From GCA-2718845 sp913041905 (GTDB lineage Bacteria; Pseudomonadota; Gammaproteobacteria; GCA-002705445; GCA-002716945), in the NCBI GenBank assembly GCA_913041905.1, contig CAJWJQ010000003.1, positions 1 through 47,780 of the forward strand: a stretch of 47,780 nucleotides of DNA, in the 5' to 3' direction. Every line of letters starts with the position of its first letter. The stretch's first letter is position 1. The notes beneath the pieces are model-generated. The model did not search any database, had not been told where the DNA came from, and was given only the letters and a program-made list of their open reading frames with translations. Of this stretch, positions 1 to 8,590 are shown in pieces. The translations under genes were made by a program, and so were the position numbers.

Positions 1-1061
1 ATGCATTATGTGGACTTGCCGTAACTAGTCTTGGACATTCTAATCCAGAAATATCTAATATTATTAAAACTCAATCTGAAACTTTAATACATAGTTCAAA
101 TGCTTTTAACATAAAGCCTCAAGAAGAACTTGCTGAAAAACTATGTTTATTATCAGGTATGGACAAAGCCTTCTTTTGTAATTCTGGAGCAGAAGCTGTT
201 GAAACCTCTATTAAAATTGCAAAGAAATATGGAAATGATAAAAATATAAAAAATCCTAAAATTATTGTTATGGAAAACAGCTTTCATGGTAGAACAATGG
301 CAGCTTTATCAGCAACTGATGGAACAAAAGCACACAAAGGATTCACCCCTTTATTAGATGGATTTATAAGAGCTCCATATAACAATGTTGAATATATAGA
401 AAAACTAGTTTTAGAGCATAATGATATAGTTGCTATTTTACTTGAGCCAATTCAGGGAGAAGGTGGAGTAATTATTCCTGATAAGGGATACCTGAAAAAT
501 TTAAAAAGAATATGTAATAGTAATAAATTATTTCTAATGGTTGATGAAGTACAGTCAGGTTTTTGTAGAACCGGAAAATGGTTTGCTTTTCAACATGATG
601 AAATTACACCTGATGTTATTATGGTTGCAAAAGCTTTAGGTAATGGAGTGCCAATTGGAGCATGTTTGGCTAAAAATATTGCCTCTGATATTTTAACCCC
701 AGGAACTCATGGATCTACGTTTGGCGGAAATTTTTTATCCACAACTGTTGGATTAAAAGTAGTAGATATTATGCAAACACTATCTATTAATGATAATGCC
801 AAAGAAATGGGTGATTATTTTCAAAAAGAATTAAAAGAAAAAATAGCTAGCAAAAAAACTGTTAAGGGTATTAGAAGTAAAGGTTTAATGATAGGCATAG
901 AATTGGTTAACGAATGTGTAAATCTAGCAGAAACTGCTCTCAAGTCTGGACTAATTATAAATGTAACACAAGATAATATAATCAGAATGCTGCCGCCTTT
1001 AATAATAAATAGAACTCAGATAGATGATATAATTTCAATATTAAATAAAATTATAGATTAA
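1..1061 (+). CDS. argD: Acetylornithine/succinyldiaminopimelate aminotransferase, 5' truncated by window edge
   Basis: PLP-dependent class III aminotransferase that transaminates N-acetylglutamate semialdehyde to N-acetylornithine in arginine synthesis. The reading frame is open from base 3, before the first internal Met at 159, and reads ALCGLAVTSLGHSNP, which matches the N-terminal part of this family, so the gene starts outside the window. Visible signatures are NSGAEAVE, the PLP-ring aspartate motif DEVQSGFCRTG (codons near 543-575) and the Schiff-base lysine in VAKALGNG (codon near 630). About 350 residues are present of a usual 390-400. It is followed three bases later by argF, so the pair is an arginine operon. 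The family also acts on succinyldiaminopimelate, so a double role is possible but not shown. Confidence 0.95.
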   Translation, partial: ALCGLAVTSLGHSNPEISNIIKTQSETLIHSSNAFNIKPQEELAEKLCLLSGMDKAFFCNSGAEAVETSIKIAKKYGNDKNIKNPKIIVMENSFHGRTMAALSATDGTKAHKGFTPLLDGFIRAPYNNVEYIEKLVLEHNDIVAILLEPIQGEGGVIIPDKGYLKNLKRICNSNKLFLMVDEVQSGFCRTGKWFAFQHDEITPDVIMVAKALGNGVPIGACLAKNIASDILTPGTHGSTFGGNFLSTTVGLKVVDIMQTLSINDNAKEMGDYFQKELKEKIASKKTVKGIRSKGLMIGIELVNECVNLAETALKSGLIINVTQDNIIRMLPPLIINRTQIDDIISILNKIID

Positions 1062-1064
1062 GTT

Positions 1065-1979
1065 ATGAAAATAGTAAGACATTTTAAATCCTTGTTAGAT
1101 ATAAATAGAAAAGAGTTTTTGAGAATAATTGAAAGAGCAATAACCATTAAAAATGACTCAAAAAATAATGTTACTAACAATATATTTAATAATAAAACCA
1201 TGGCCATGATATTTAAAAAAAATTCTACTAGAACAAGAGTTGCATTTGAAACAGCAATGAGCAAAATGGGTGGTCATGCAATTTTTCTATCGTCTGATAC
1301 AACACAGATGAGCCGTGGAGAGATTATTAGCGATACCGGAAAAGTTTTATCGGGTATGGTAGATATTATATTAATTAGAACTCATAACCATAATGAGGTA
1401 GTTGAATTAGCAAAGCATTCATCTGTCCCAGTAGTTAATGGATTAACAGAAAAATTTCATCCATGTCAACTTTTAGCAGACATGCAAACTTTTTATGAAG
1501 AAAAAGGAACTTTTGAAGATAAAAAAATTGCATGGGTAGGGGATGGATGCAATATGTGTAATTCATATATTAATGCAGCAAAATTATTAAACTTTCAATT
1601 AAAGATATCTACACCATCAGGATGTGAGCCAGATAAAAAAACATTATCACTTGCGCCAGATAATGTTGAATTATGTGATTTGCCAGGTAAAGCTGTGGAA
1701 GATTGTGATTTAGTTACAACAGATGTTTGGACAAGTATGGGCGATGAAAGTGATGTTGAAAAAAGAAAACAATTATTTAGAGGATTTCAAATAAACCAAC
1801 ACCTTTTTGATAAAGCTAAACATGATGCTATATTTATGCACTGTTTGCCAGCATATCGTGGAGAAGAAGTAGAATCAGACGTTATAGATGGGAAAAGAAG
1901 CCGAGTATGGCAACAAGCTCAGAATAGGTTATTTACGAGCCAGGCATTAATTGAATTTTTGCTAAACGAATCAGAATAA
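1065..1979 (+). CDS. argF: Ornithine carbamoyltransferase
   Basis: Cytosolic enzyme that joins carbamoyl phosphate and ornithine to citrulline. At 304 residues it has the normal length. The carbamoyl-phosphate site STRTR is at 54-58, HPCQ at 132-135, the ornithine-side DVWTSMG at 220-226 and the catalytic HCLPAYRG at 259-266, so all key residues are intact. The ATG lies three bases after the argD stop, indicating co-transcription. Its carbamoyl phosphate would come from CarAB, encoded at 25166-29519. It ends 5 bases before the convergent ptsI stop, with no clear terminator between. Confidence 0.97.
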   Translation: MKIVRHFKSLLDINRKEFLRIIERAITIKNDSKNNVTNNIFNNKTMAMIFKKNSTRTRVAFETAMSKMGGHAIFLSSDTTQMSRGEIISDTGKVLSGMVDIILIRTHNHNEVVELAKHSSVPVVNGLTEKFHPCQLLADMQTFYEEKGTFEDKKIAWVGDGCNMCNSYINAAKLLNFQLKISTPSGCEPDKKTLSLAPDNVELCDLPGKAVEDCDLVTTDVWTSMGDESDVEKRKQLFRGFQINQHLFDKAKHDAIFMHCLPAYRGEEVESDVIDGKRSRVWQQAQNRLFTSQALIEFLLNESE

Positions 1980-1984
1980 TTACC

Positions 1985-3748
1985 TTAATGAGTATTATTT
2001 AGCCTTTGTACTAACCGTATCTTTTCATTAGTATCATCATTATCAATAATTTTTTTTACAGCTATTTTAAGATCTGGTAAGTTTGAATTAATAATTATAT
2101 TTTTTATTTCTGGTATAGCGCTTGGATGCATGCTAAATGATTTAAGACCTAGTCCTAATAAAAGCTTAGTATAATTTATATCACCAGCCATTTCTCCACA
2201 TAATGCTACAGGTATATTGTTTTTTATACCTGCATCTATCACAGTTTTAATAAGGTTTAATACGGCTGAGTTTAATGGGTTATATAGGTAATTAACTTCA
2301 TCATCTACCCTATCTATTGCCAAGGTATACTGCACTAAATCATTGGTTCCTATAGAAAAAAAATCTACGTGACTTGCAAATTTATTTGCCAAAATAGCAC
2401 ACGATGGAACTTCTACCATAATTCCAATTTCAACATTTTTGTTAAACTTAATTTTTTTTTCTAAAAGTTCGTTTTTTGCTTTATTTATTACATCAAAAGA
2501 TTTTTTTACCTCTGAAAAAGTTGTAATCATTGGTAACATTATTTTTACATTGCCAAAAACACCAGATCTAAGAATAGCTTTTATTTGATTTATAAAAATT
2601 GATTTATTATTAAGGCTATACCTTATGCCTCTTAATCCTAAAGCTGGGTTTCTTGCAATTGCACCAGTTTTAATATTTTCTGGTATTTCTTTATCAGAAC
2701 CAATATCTAATGTCCTAAAGATTACTGGTTTTCCATCCATTTTTTCAACAATTTTTTTATATGCAGAATATTGTTCCGACTCTGATGGGAAATCTTTTCT
2801 ATCAGTGTATAAATATTCTGTCCTAAATAGACCAATGCCATCAATATTTTTTTTACTAATAATTTTTAATTCTTGAGGTAATTCTAGATTAGCCATTATT
2901 TCTATTTTTTCTTTATCAAGAGTCATATTTTCCTTTTTTAGAACATTAGATAATATTTTTTTATTTTGAATAAATTTTGCTTGTAATTGTACATAGTGAT
3001 TTTTACATTGTTTGTCAGGGTTTATAATAATTAATCCCTCATTGCCATCTACAATTAATAAATCATCATTTTTAAATAAAGATAACGCATGTTTTACACT
3101 AACAATAGATGGAAGTTCTAGACTTCTTGTTAGAATTGAACTATGAGACGATCTTCCACCAAATTCTGATATTAATCCTATGCACTTAGATTCATGCGCC
3201 AATAAAACATCTGCAGGACTTAAATCATCAGTAACAACGATATAATTATGCATATTTGAAAATGCTTGTTTTGACTCATCCTTTTTATTATGTAGATTTT
3301 TCAAAATCATTTTTACGACATGACTTACATCTTCTATTCTTTGTTTAATATAATCATCTTCCATGTCATCAAATGAAGATTTTATTGATAAATATTCATC
3401 ATATAGCGACCATTCGGATGAATATAATTTGGATGATATTTTACCTTTGATATTTAAAATAAATTCATCATCCTTAATTAAAAGAATATGAGTATCAAGG
3501 AATAGACCTATATTTTTTTTTATAGAAGGGCTAATATTTAGTTTAATTTTTTTTAAATCTGCCAAGGTAGTTTTCAATGCTTTTTCTAGCCTTCTAAGTT
3601 CTTTAGGTATATCTTTTTTTTCAATTTGTTGTTTTTTGATAATGTTTTGACCATGCTCTAGTACGCGACATTGACCTATAGCTATCCCTTTTGATACAGG
3701 TAGCCCTCGTATAATTATTGGAGAATTATTCTTCATCAAATTTCTCAT
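1985..3748 (-). CDS. ptsI: PTS enzyme I (phosphoenolpyruvate-protein phosphotransferase)
   Basis: First enzyme of the phosphotransferase system; takes phosphate from PEP and passes it to HPr. 587 residues with the phosphohistidine region GGRSSHSSILTR (His202) and the C-terminal PEP-binding barrel ending in CGEMAGD (Cys517). There is no N-terminal GAF domain, so this is the EI type and not EI-Ntr (PtsP). The start is ambiguous: the first ATG at 3748 overlaps ptsH by 23 bases, while Met5 at 3736 has GAGAAA in front of it and fits the family N-terminus better. No sugar permease (EIIB/C/D) lies nearby, so the phosphorelay is probably regulatory. Confidence 0.95.
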   Translation of the reverse strand: MRNLMKNNSPIIIRGLPVSKGIAIGQCRVLEHGQNIIKKQQIEKKDIPKELRRLEKALKTTLADLKKIKLNISPSIKKNIGLFLDTHILLIKDDEFILNIKGKISSKLYSSEWSLYDEYLSIKSSFDDMEDDYIKQRIEDVSHVVKMILKNLHNKKDESKQAFSNMHNYIVVTDDLSPADVLLAHESKCIGLISEFGGRSSHSSILTRSLELPSIVSVKHALSLFKNDDLLIVDGNEGLIIINPDKQCKNHYVQLQAKFIQNKKILSNVLKKENMTLDKEKIEIMANLELPQELKIISKKNIDGIGLFRTEYLYTDRKDFPSESEQYSAYKKIVEKMDGKPVIFRTLDIGSDKEIPENIKTGAIARNPALGLRGIRYSLNNKSIFINQIKAILRSGVFGNVKIMLPMITTFSEVKKSFDVINKAKNELLEKKIKFNKNVEIGIMVEVPSCAILANKFASHVDFFSIGTNDLVQYTLAIDRVDDEVNYLYNPLNSAVLNLIKTVIDAGIKNNIPVALCGEMAGDINYTKLLLGLGLKSFSMHPSAIPEIKNIIINSNLPDLKIAVKKIIDNDDTNEKIRLVQRLNNTH

Positions 3749-3992
3749 TAAATAATTTTTCTAAGTTTTTTATAGCTAAACTCTCATCTTTACCAGATGC
3801 TGAAATTAGTATTTCTGTTCCTTTTGGAGCTGCTAACATAAGAATTTTCATAATACTTTTTGCATCAGCAATTTTAGCTCCATTAACTATTTTTATTTTA
3901 GAGTTATATTTATTAGTTAGAGTCACAATTTTTGCAGCTGCGCGAGCATGCAACCCAAGTTTATTTTTTATAATTATTTTTTTTTCTTTCAT
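3726..3992 (-). CDS. ptsH: HPr phosphocarrier protein
   Basis: Small PTS carrier of 88 residues. The phosphorylatable His15 is in LGLHARAAAK and Ser46 is in DAKSIMKIL, the site that HPr kinase modifies in organisms that have one. No hprK gene is present between ptsN and rapZ, where betaproteobacteria usually keep it, so the meaning of Ser46 here is open. It overlaps manX upstream by 32 bases and ptsI downstream, implying translational coupling in a manX-ptsH-ptsI unit. Confidence 0.95.
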   Translation of the reverse strand: MKEKKIIIKNKLGLHARAAAKIVTLTNKYNSKIKIVNGAKIADAKSIMKILMLAAPKGTEILISASGKDESLAIKNLEKLFNEKFDEE

Positions 3993-4377
3993 AATCTATT
4001 TTCATTACACCATCCTTGCCACCTTCTATAGCTTTTTCGGTAAGCTTTTTTAGAGGTAAGCTAGGATAATTAAAGATATGCAATAACATTGATAAATTTA
4101 TCCCAGATACAACATTTACATTTTTGTCATTACAAAAATCCTTAGCAATATTGCTAGGCGTTGAACCAAACATATCTGTTAAAATTAAAACACCTTTTCC
4201 TTTGTTCAATACCTTTACATATTGTTTTGCTAAATTACTTATATCTATTGGCTTATCATAATGATCAATTGACAATAACTCTGTCCTCATTGGCACAGAA
4301 CCATAGGTGGATTTTGCAGCAAGTAATAACTGAGAACCTATGTCATTATGAGTTAAAAGTAGTAATCCTACGTTCAT
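3961..4377 (-). CDS. manX: PTS EIIA component, mannose family, probably regulatory
   Basis: A stand-alone EIIA-Man domain of 138 residues. The candidate phosphohistidine is His10 in LLTHNDIG, and the core LILTDMFGSTPSN is the family's nucleotide-like loop. No EIIB/EIIC/EIID-Man genes accompany it, as in many beta- and gammaproteobacteria where this protein ends a regulatory phosphorelay. Its stop lies 32 bases inside ptsH, and its start overlaps the rapZ stop by 4 bases. The basic tail DYERKKNNYKK comes from the overlapped stretch. Confidence 0.88.
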   Translation of the reverse strand: MNVGLLLLTHNDIGSQLLLAAKSTYGSVPMRTELLSIDHYDKPIDISNLAKQYVKVLNKGKGVLILTDMFGSTPSNIAKDFCNDKNVNVVSGINLSMLLHIFNYPSLPLKKLTEKAIEGGKDGVMKIDYERKKNNYKK

Positions 4378-5258
4378 TTAATATCTCTATGTTTTATTAG
4401 GATATTATTATACTTTTGCATAAGTTGTCTATATACCTTTTCAACCATATAAACTGACCTATGCTGCCCTCCCGTACAACCTATAGATATAGTCATATAG
4501 TGTCTATCATTTTTAATAAATTCTGGAATCCATTTACTTAAAAATGAGATTATACTTTTTTCCATCGTTATAGCAGATTCATCAGATTCTATAAATTTTA
4601 TAACATCCATATTTTTACCAGATAATATCCTTAATTTTTTTTGCCAAAAAGGATTTTTTAAACATCTTACATCAAATACAAAGTCACTATTATGAGGGAT
4701 ATTATTTTTATATCCAAAAGACTGCAATTGAATTAGTATATCGTTTTTATTTTTAATAAATTTAATGCTATTAACTATTTCTTTTTTTAATTCATTAGGC
4801 AATAGGTTATCAGTATCTATTATTAAACTTGAATTTTCTTTTAAGTCTTGCATAATTTCAGCTTCTTTATCTAAAGCAGATTGTAAGTCTAGTTTATTAT
4901 TTGAAAGAGGATGCAATCTTCTTGTAGCATTGAATCTTGATATAAGAGTTTTTGATGAAGAATGTAAGAATATTGTAGAATTTCTTATTTTTATTTTTTT
5001 TAGACTTTCATACAATTTTTCAATTGAGTATTTCGGATTTTTATCCATTTTTATAGATCTAATATCTATGCTGATTGCAATTTTATTATAAATACTTTCT
5101 TTTGATTTACATATTGAAGATATTAAATCAATTATCATAATAGGAGACAAATTATCAATACAGAAAAAACCTAAATCTTCTAGTGCTTTAATAGCAACAC
5201 TTTTCCCAGATCCGGATAAACCAGATAATAATACTATATTGTTATCACTTTCTTCCAC
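4374..5258 (-). CDS. rapZ: RNase adapter protein RapZ (nucleotide-binding)
   Basis: P-loop protein of 294 residues. The Walker A motif GLSGSGKS is at 13-20, followed by the family's FFCIDNLSP. The C-terminal half ends in ISIGCTGGQHRSVYMVEKV, typical of RapZ. In Escherichia coli RapZ senses glucosamine-6-phosphate and delivers the sRNA GlmZ to RNase E, controlling GlmS; whether those sRNAs exist here is unknown. It lies between ptsN (11 bases upstream) and manX (4-base overlap), its usual sigma-54/PTS setting. The pathway enzyme glmM is in the same window at 35477. Confidence 0.95.
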   Translation of the reverse strand: MEESDNNIVLLSGLSGSGKSVAIKALEDLGFFCIDNLSPIMIIDLISSICKSKESIYNKIAISIDIRSIKMDKNPKYSIEKLYESLKKIKIRNSTIFLHSSSKTLISRFNATRRLHPLSNNKLDLQSALDKEAEIMQDLKENSSLIIDTDNLLPNELKKEIVNSIKFIKNKNDILIQLQSFGYKNNIPHNSDFVFDVRCLKNPFWQKKLRILSGKNMDVIKFIESDESAITMEKSIISFLSKWIPEFIKNDRHYMTISIGCTGGQHRSVYMVEKVYRQLMQKYNNILIKHRDIK

Positions 5259-5269
5259 AAATAAATCTA

Positions 5270-5719
5270 TTACTTAAAATTTTTCACAATCGATAATATA
5301 TCTTTTACATTTGCTGCTTCTCTAATTCTAAGCCTAAATGTTTTATTTTCAAGAAGCTCTGCAATTTTAGCCAATAATTTAACATGAAGATCATTTTTTT
5401 TATCTGGCACTATTAAAGAAATAATTAAATCAACTTTTTCTCCATCTATAGCTTCAAAGTTTATAGCATCTAAAAGTTTAATAATAATTACTTTTGGTTC
5501 TTTTAAATCAGGTATTCTAGCATGTGGTATTGCAATACCATTCCCAAATGCTGTAGTTCCCAGTTTTTCTCTTTCATATAATTTTTCAAAAATTAAATCT
5601 TTTTCTTTAATATTTCCATTGGACATTTCATGACTTATATTTTCTAAAACATTTTTTTTACTTTTAGATTCAAAATCTATAAAAATAGAGTTTTCATTAA
5701 TAAATTTGGTTATATCCAT
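5270..5719 (-). CDS. ptsN: Nitrogen regulatory PTS protein EIIA-Ntr
   Basis: EIIA of the fructose/mannitol fold, 149 residues. His66 in GIAIPHARIPDLKEP is the phosphorylation site. It commonly regulates potassium uptake, sigma-54-related genes and envelope stress rather than sugar transport. It starts 2 bases after the rpoN stop; the ribosome hibernation gene hpf, normally between these two, is absent. As the last PTS protein not tied to a permease, it is a plausible phosphate acceptor from the HPr encoded three genes downstream. Confidence 0.93.
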   Translation of the reverse strand: MDITKFINENSIFIDFESKSKKNVLENISHEMSNGNIKEKDLIFEKLYEREKLGTTAFGNGIAIPHARIPDLKEPKVIIIKLLDAINFEAIDGEKVDLIISLIVPDKKNDLHVKLLAKIAELLENKTFRLRIREAANVKDILSIVKNFK

Positions 5720-5721
5720 TA

Positions 5722-7086
5722 TTATTTTTTCCTTCTATCTTTCGATGAAGGAATAGATAATGTTTCTCTGTATTTAGCAACTGTTCTTCTAGCTACTTTT
5801 ATTCCATTATTTGATAAATTATTTGCTATTTGTAAATCACTTAGCGGGTCTTTTGTATCTTCATTAGATATTATTTTCTTTAACATAGATTTAATTGTTG
5901 TTGATGAAATCATTTGCCCAAAATCAGTTTTTAATTCCGAAGAAAAGAAATATTTCATTTCAAATACTCCTCTAGGAGTTTGAACATATTTATTATTAGT
6001 GCATCTAGAAACAGTAGATTCATGGACATTTATTTCTTTAGCTATATCTTTTAAGGCTAGAGGAACCATTGCAATTTCTCCTTGACCTAAAAAATTAATT
6101 TGTTTACCAAATATTGTTTTTGCCACTTTTAAAATTGTTATATTTCTATTTTGTAATGCTTTAAGAAAAAACTTAGCATCTTGCAAATTAGTTTTAACGT
6201 ACTCTACATCTTTTTTGTTCGATATATCTTTCATTAGGTTTTGATAAATTTTATTTATTCTAATTTTTGGATTTATTTCAGGGTTAAGCTCAGTTACCCA
6301 TTTACCATTTTTTTTTGTAATGATTACGTCTGGAACTATATGCTCTTGTTGTAATGAGCCAGATCTAATGTTTCCAGGCCTAGGATTAAGTGATTTTATT
6401 AATTCTGTAACATCTCTATTTTTTTCATCTGTCCTTTCAAATATTGAAATAAACTCATGGAAGCTGGATAAAGTAGGGCTTATATCATCCTCTAATTTAT
6501 TAATTATGTTTTTAGCTTTTAGATATGAGGGATTTTTTTGATGATAGTGCTCAAGTTGAATTAACAAACAATTTTTTAAAGAAGTTGCACCTATTCCAAT
6601 TGGATCCAAATGTTGTATTTTATGTAATACAGCAAATATTTCTTGAAATGTTATTTCTAAATTTTTTCTTAATAGGAGGAATAAATCTTCTATATTTTCA
6701 GTAAAAAAACCAGCATCATTTATATAGTCTATTATATTATATGCAATAAACTGATCATTTGAATTCAATGAAGACAATCTTATTTGCCACATGAGGTAAT
6801 CTCGCAATGACTGTGGTTTACTGGATAGTTGTTCAAAAGCATCAAGTTTTTTAATATCACTCCCTTCATTATTATAAATAGAAGATAAAGTTGGCGCTTC
6901 AGATGTAATTTCTGTTAACTCGGAAGAATTTTCATTTTCAAGGAATGGGTTTGTAAGTATTTGTTCATCTATTTCTTTTTGTAGCTCTAATGAATTTAAT
7001 TGTAGTAATTTTATTGCTAGTTGGATTTGAAGGGTCATAGCTAATTTATTATTTAGAGAGAGGTTTTGTTTGAATTTAATATTCAT
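5722..7086 (-). CDS. rpoN: RNA polymerase sigma-54 factor
   Basis: Sigma factor for promoters of the -24/-12 type. 454 residues with the N-terminal glutamine-rich activator region (LAMTLQIQLAIKLLQLNS) and the diagnostic RpoN box ARRTVAKYRE at 432-441, so the DNA-binding element is intact. It overlaps lptB by 4 bases. Keeping sigma-54 in a compact genome implies at least one enhancer-binding activator elsewhere. No activator and no convincing -24/-12 promoter was seen in this window. Confidence 0.96.
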   Translation of the reverse strand: MNIKFKQNLSLNNKLAMTLQIQLAIKLLQLNSLELQKEIDEQILTNPFLENENSSELTEITSEAPTLSSIYNNEGSDIKKLDAFEQLSSKPQSLRDYLMWQIRLSSLNSNDQFIAYNIIDYINDAGFFTENIEDLFLLLRKNLEITFQEIFAVLHKIQHLDPIGIGATSLKNCLLIQLEHYHQKNPSYLKAKNIINKLEDDISPTLSSFHEFISIFERTDEKNRDVTELIKSLNPRPGNIRSGSLQQEHIVPDVIITKKNGKWVTELNPEINPKIRINKIYQNLMKDISNKKDVEYVKTNLQDAKFFLKALQNRNITILKVAKTIFGKQINFLGQGEIAMVPLALKDIAKEINVHESTVSRCTNNKYVQTPRGVFEMKYFFSSELKTDFGQMISSTTIKSMLKKIISNEDTKDPLSDLQIANNLSNNGIKVARRTVAKYRETLSIPSSKDRRKK

Positions 7087-7808
7087 AATTTAAAACTATC
7101 ACCTAGATATACATTTTGAACAAGTTTGTTTTTAATAATTGAAGATGGTTTTCCAAAAGCTATAGGTTTTCCATCACTTAAAATATATGCCTCATTACAT
7201 ACTTTAAGTGTTTCTCTTACATTATGATCAGTAATAAGTACCCCAATATCTGAACTTATTAATGTTTTTATTATTTTTTGTATTTCTATAACTGACAATG
7301 GATCAATTCCCGCAAAAGGTTCATCTAATAGTAGAAATTTTGGTTCTATTGCAAGTGCTCTAGCTATTTCAACACGTCTTCTTTCTCCGCCAGATAGGCT
7401 TGCTCCCACACTATTTAATATATTTTCAATTTGTAGTGTTTGTACTAATTCATCAAATTTTTTTACCCTAGCATTGTTGTTAGTTTGTTTTCGTGTTTCT
7501 AATATTGCCATTATATTTTCTCGAACTGTTAAGTTTCTAAAAATTGATGCTTCTTGTGGCAGATAGCTTATTCCTAGATCAGATCTCATGTGCATTGGAA
7601 TATTGGTTATTTCTTCATCATCAATCATAATTATACCGCCATTACATCTAATTAAACCAACAAGCATATAAAACGTTGTTGTTTTCCCAGCTCCATTTGG
7701 CCCTAATAAACCAAGTACTCTTTTGGTTGTTAAAGTTATGTTCACAGCATCAACAACAACTTTATCACCATATTTTTTTGATAAGTTTTGACAGATTAAT
7801 TTTGACAT
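7083..7808 (-). CDS. lptB: LPS export ABC transporter ATP-binding protein
   Basis: Cytoplasmic ATPase of the LptB2FGC complex that extracts LPS from the inner membrane. 241 residues with Walker A GPNGAGKT at 36-43, signature LSGGE at 138-142 and Walker B FLLLDEP ending at Asp162-Glu163. It lies 7 bases after lptC, where lptA would normally intervene, and overlaps rpoN by 4 bases. LptF and LptG are not in the window. Confidence 0.96.
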   Translation of the reverse strand: MSKLICQNLSKKYGDKVVVDAVNITLTTKRVLGLLGPNGAGKTTTFYMLVGLIRCNGGIIMIDDEEITNIPMHMRSDLGISYLPQEASIFRNLTVRENIMAILETRKQTNNNARVKKFDELVQTLQIENILNSVGASLSGGERRRVEIARALAIEPKFLLLDEPFAGIDPLSVIEIQKIIKTLISSDIGVLITDHNVRETLKVCNEAYILSDGKPIAFGKPSSIIKNKLVQNVYLGDSFKL

Positions 7809-7815
7809 TATATTT

Positions 7816-8589
7816 TTAGTTGGCTTTTTTGGTTTTAAGTATCGTTTTAACTCTTTCTTTTATATTTGATTTATCATTGGTTTCTTTCATTAATAAAACC
7901 CATGTTTTTTTTTCAAGATTATATATCATTTTTTCGCCTTGCAGATGTTCACTTCCTTTATCAGTATAAGATATTCTTTTAGCTTTTGATAAAATTTTAA
8001 TATGGCCATTTTTTAAATCAGCAATTACCCCTTCTCCCGTTGTTGTCGAATCAGGAGTAACTATTGTAGCAAATTTTTCTGTTTCTATTATTTCTTTATT
8101 TGGATATATTATTGCGGTAGATGTTTTAATTTGCGCCTCATTATTATTGTTATTATCAAACTTATCAAATACTACATTACCAGTTAGATAAATAGATTTG
8201 AAGAATGAATCTGGATCTAATGCATGCTCTGCGGTAATAGTCCAAGACTCTGTTTCTGTTGATTGTATTCTCATTTCAGGTTTCCAAACTTCAGATCTTG
8301 GGTTATTAGGAAATTTCTCTAGTCTAACTCCATTAAGAGTCCAATATAATTGCCCATTTTTATCTGTTTTTGTCATGACAAAATTATTTAAATAATGATT
8401 AGAAACAGTAGAATTCTTGTCGAAAACATTATGATCAAGTGCGCTGGATAATATATATTCAATAACAATTAACACAAAAAAAACCAACACTATTGATAAG
8501 ATATTTTTATCTATCATTGGCTTAATTTTATCTATTATGGGTTTAATTTTATCTATTATGGGCTTGATTTTGGAATTATTTTTTAACAT
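7816..8589 (-). CDS. lptC: LptC with an LptA-like C-terminal extension
   Basis: Bitopic inner-membrane protein of the LPS transport bridge. One transmembrane segment (about 30-48) is followed by a periplasmic beta-jellyroll part. The LptC core ends near 212 (GEGVIADLKNGHIKILSKAKRISY). The family is usually about 190 residues; this one has 257. Two features explain the excess: an N-terminal triplication of KIKPIID (7-27, from a 21-base tandem repeat) and a 45-residue tail (213-257) with LQGEKMIYNLEKKTW and ERVKTILKTKK, which resembles the end of LptA. No separate lptA follows. I infer either a partial LptC-LptA fusion or a local loss with lptA elsewhere. Met25 is an alternative start. Confidence 0.82.
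   Translation of the reverse strand: MLKNNSKIKPIIDKIKPIIDKIKPMIDKNILSIVLVFFVLIVIEYILSSALDHNVFDKNSTVSNHYLNNFVMTKTDKNGQLYWTLNGVRLEKFPNNPRSEVWKPEMRIQSTETESWTITAEHALDPDSFFKSIYLTGNVVFDKFDNNNNNEAQIKTSTAIIYPNKEIIETEKFATIVTPDSTTTGEGVIADLKNGHIKILSKAKRISYTDKGSEHLQGEKMIYNLEKKTWVLLMKETNDKSNIKERVKTILKTKKAN
8510..8572 (-). repeat. Three tandem 21-base repeats encoding KIKPIID
   Basis: Units at 8510-8530, 8531-8551 and 8552-8572 differ from each other at only a few bases and keep the reading frame. They encode K-I-K-P-(I/M)-I-D three times just before the LptC membrane segment. The near identity at DNA level suggests recent expansion by slippage. Confidence 0.9.
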
Positions 8590-8590
8590 T

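Noticed and set aside
5719..5722. Ribosome hibernation gene hpf between rpoN and ptsN
   Set aside because: Only 2 bases lie between the two genes; nothing on either strand matches Hpf.
1985..7808. Sigma-54 (-24/-12) promoters near rpoN
   Set aside because: A TGGCAC-like string occurs near 4288-4297 inside manX, but no TTGC lies at the required distance; none elsewhere was convincing.
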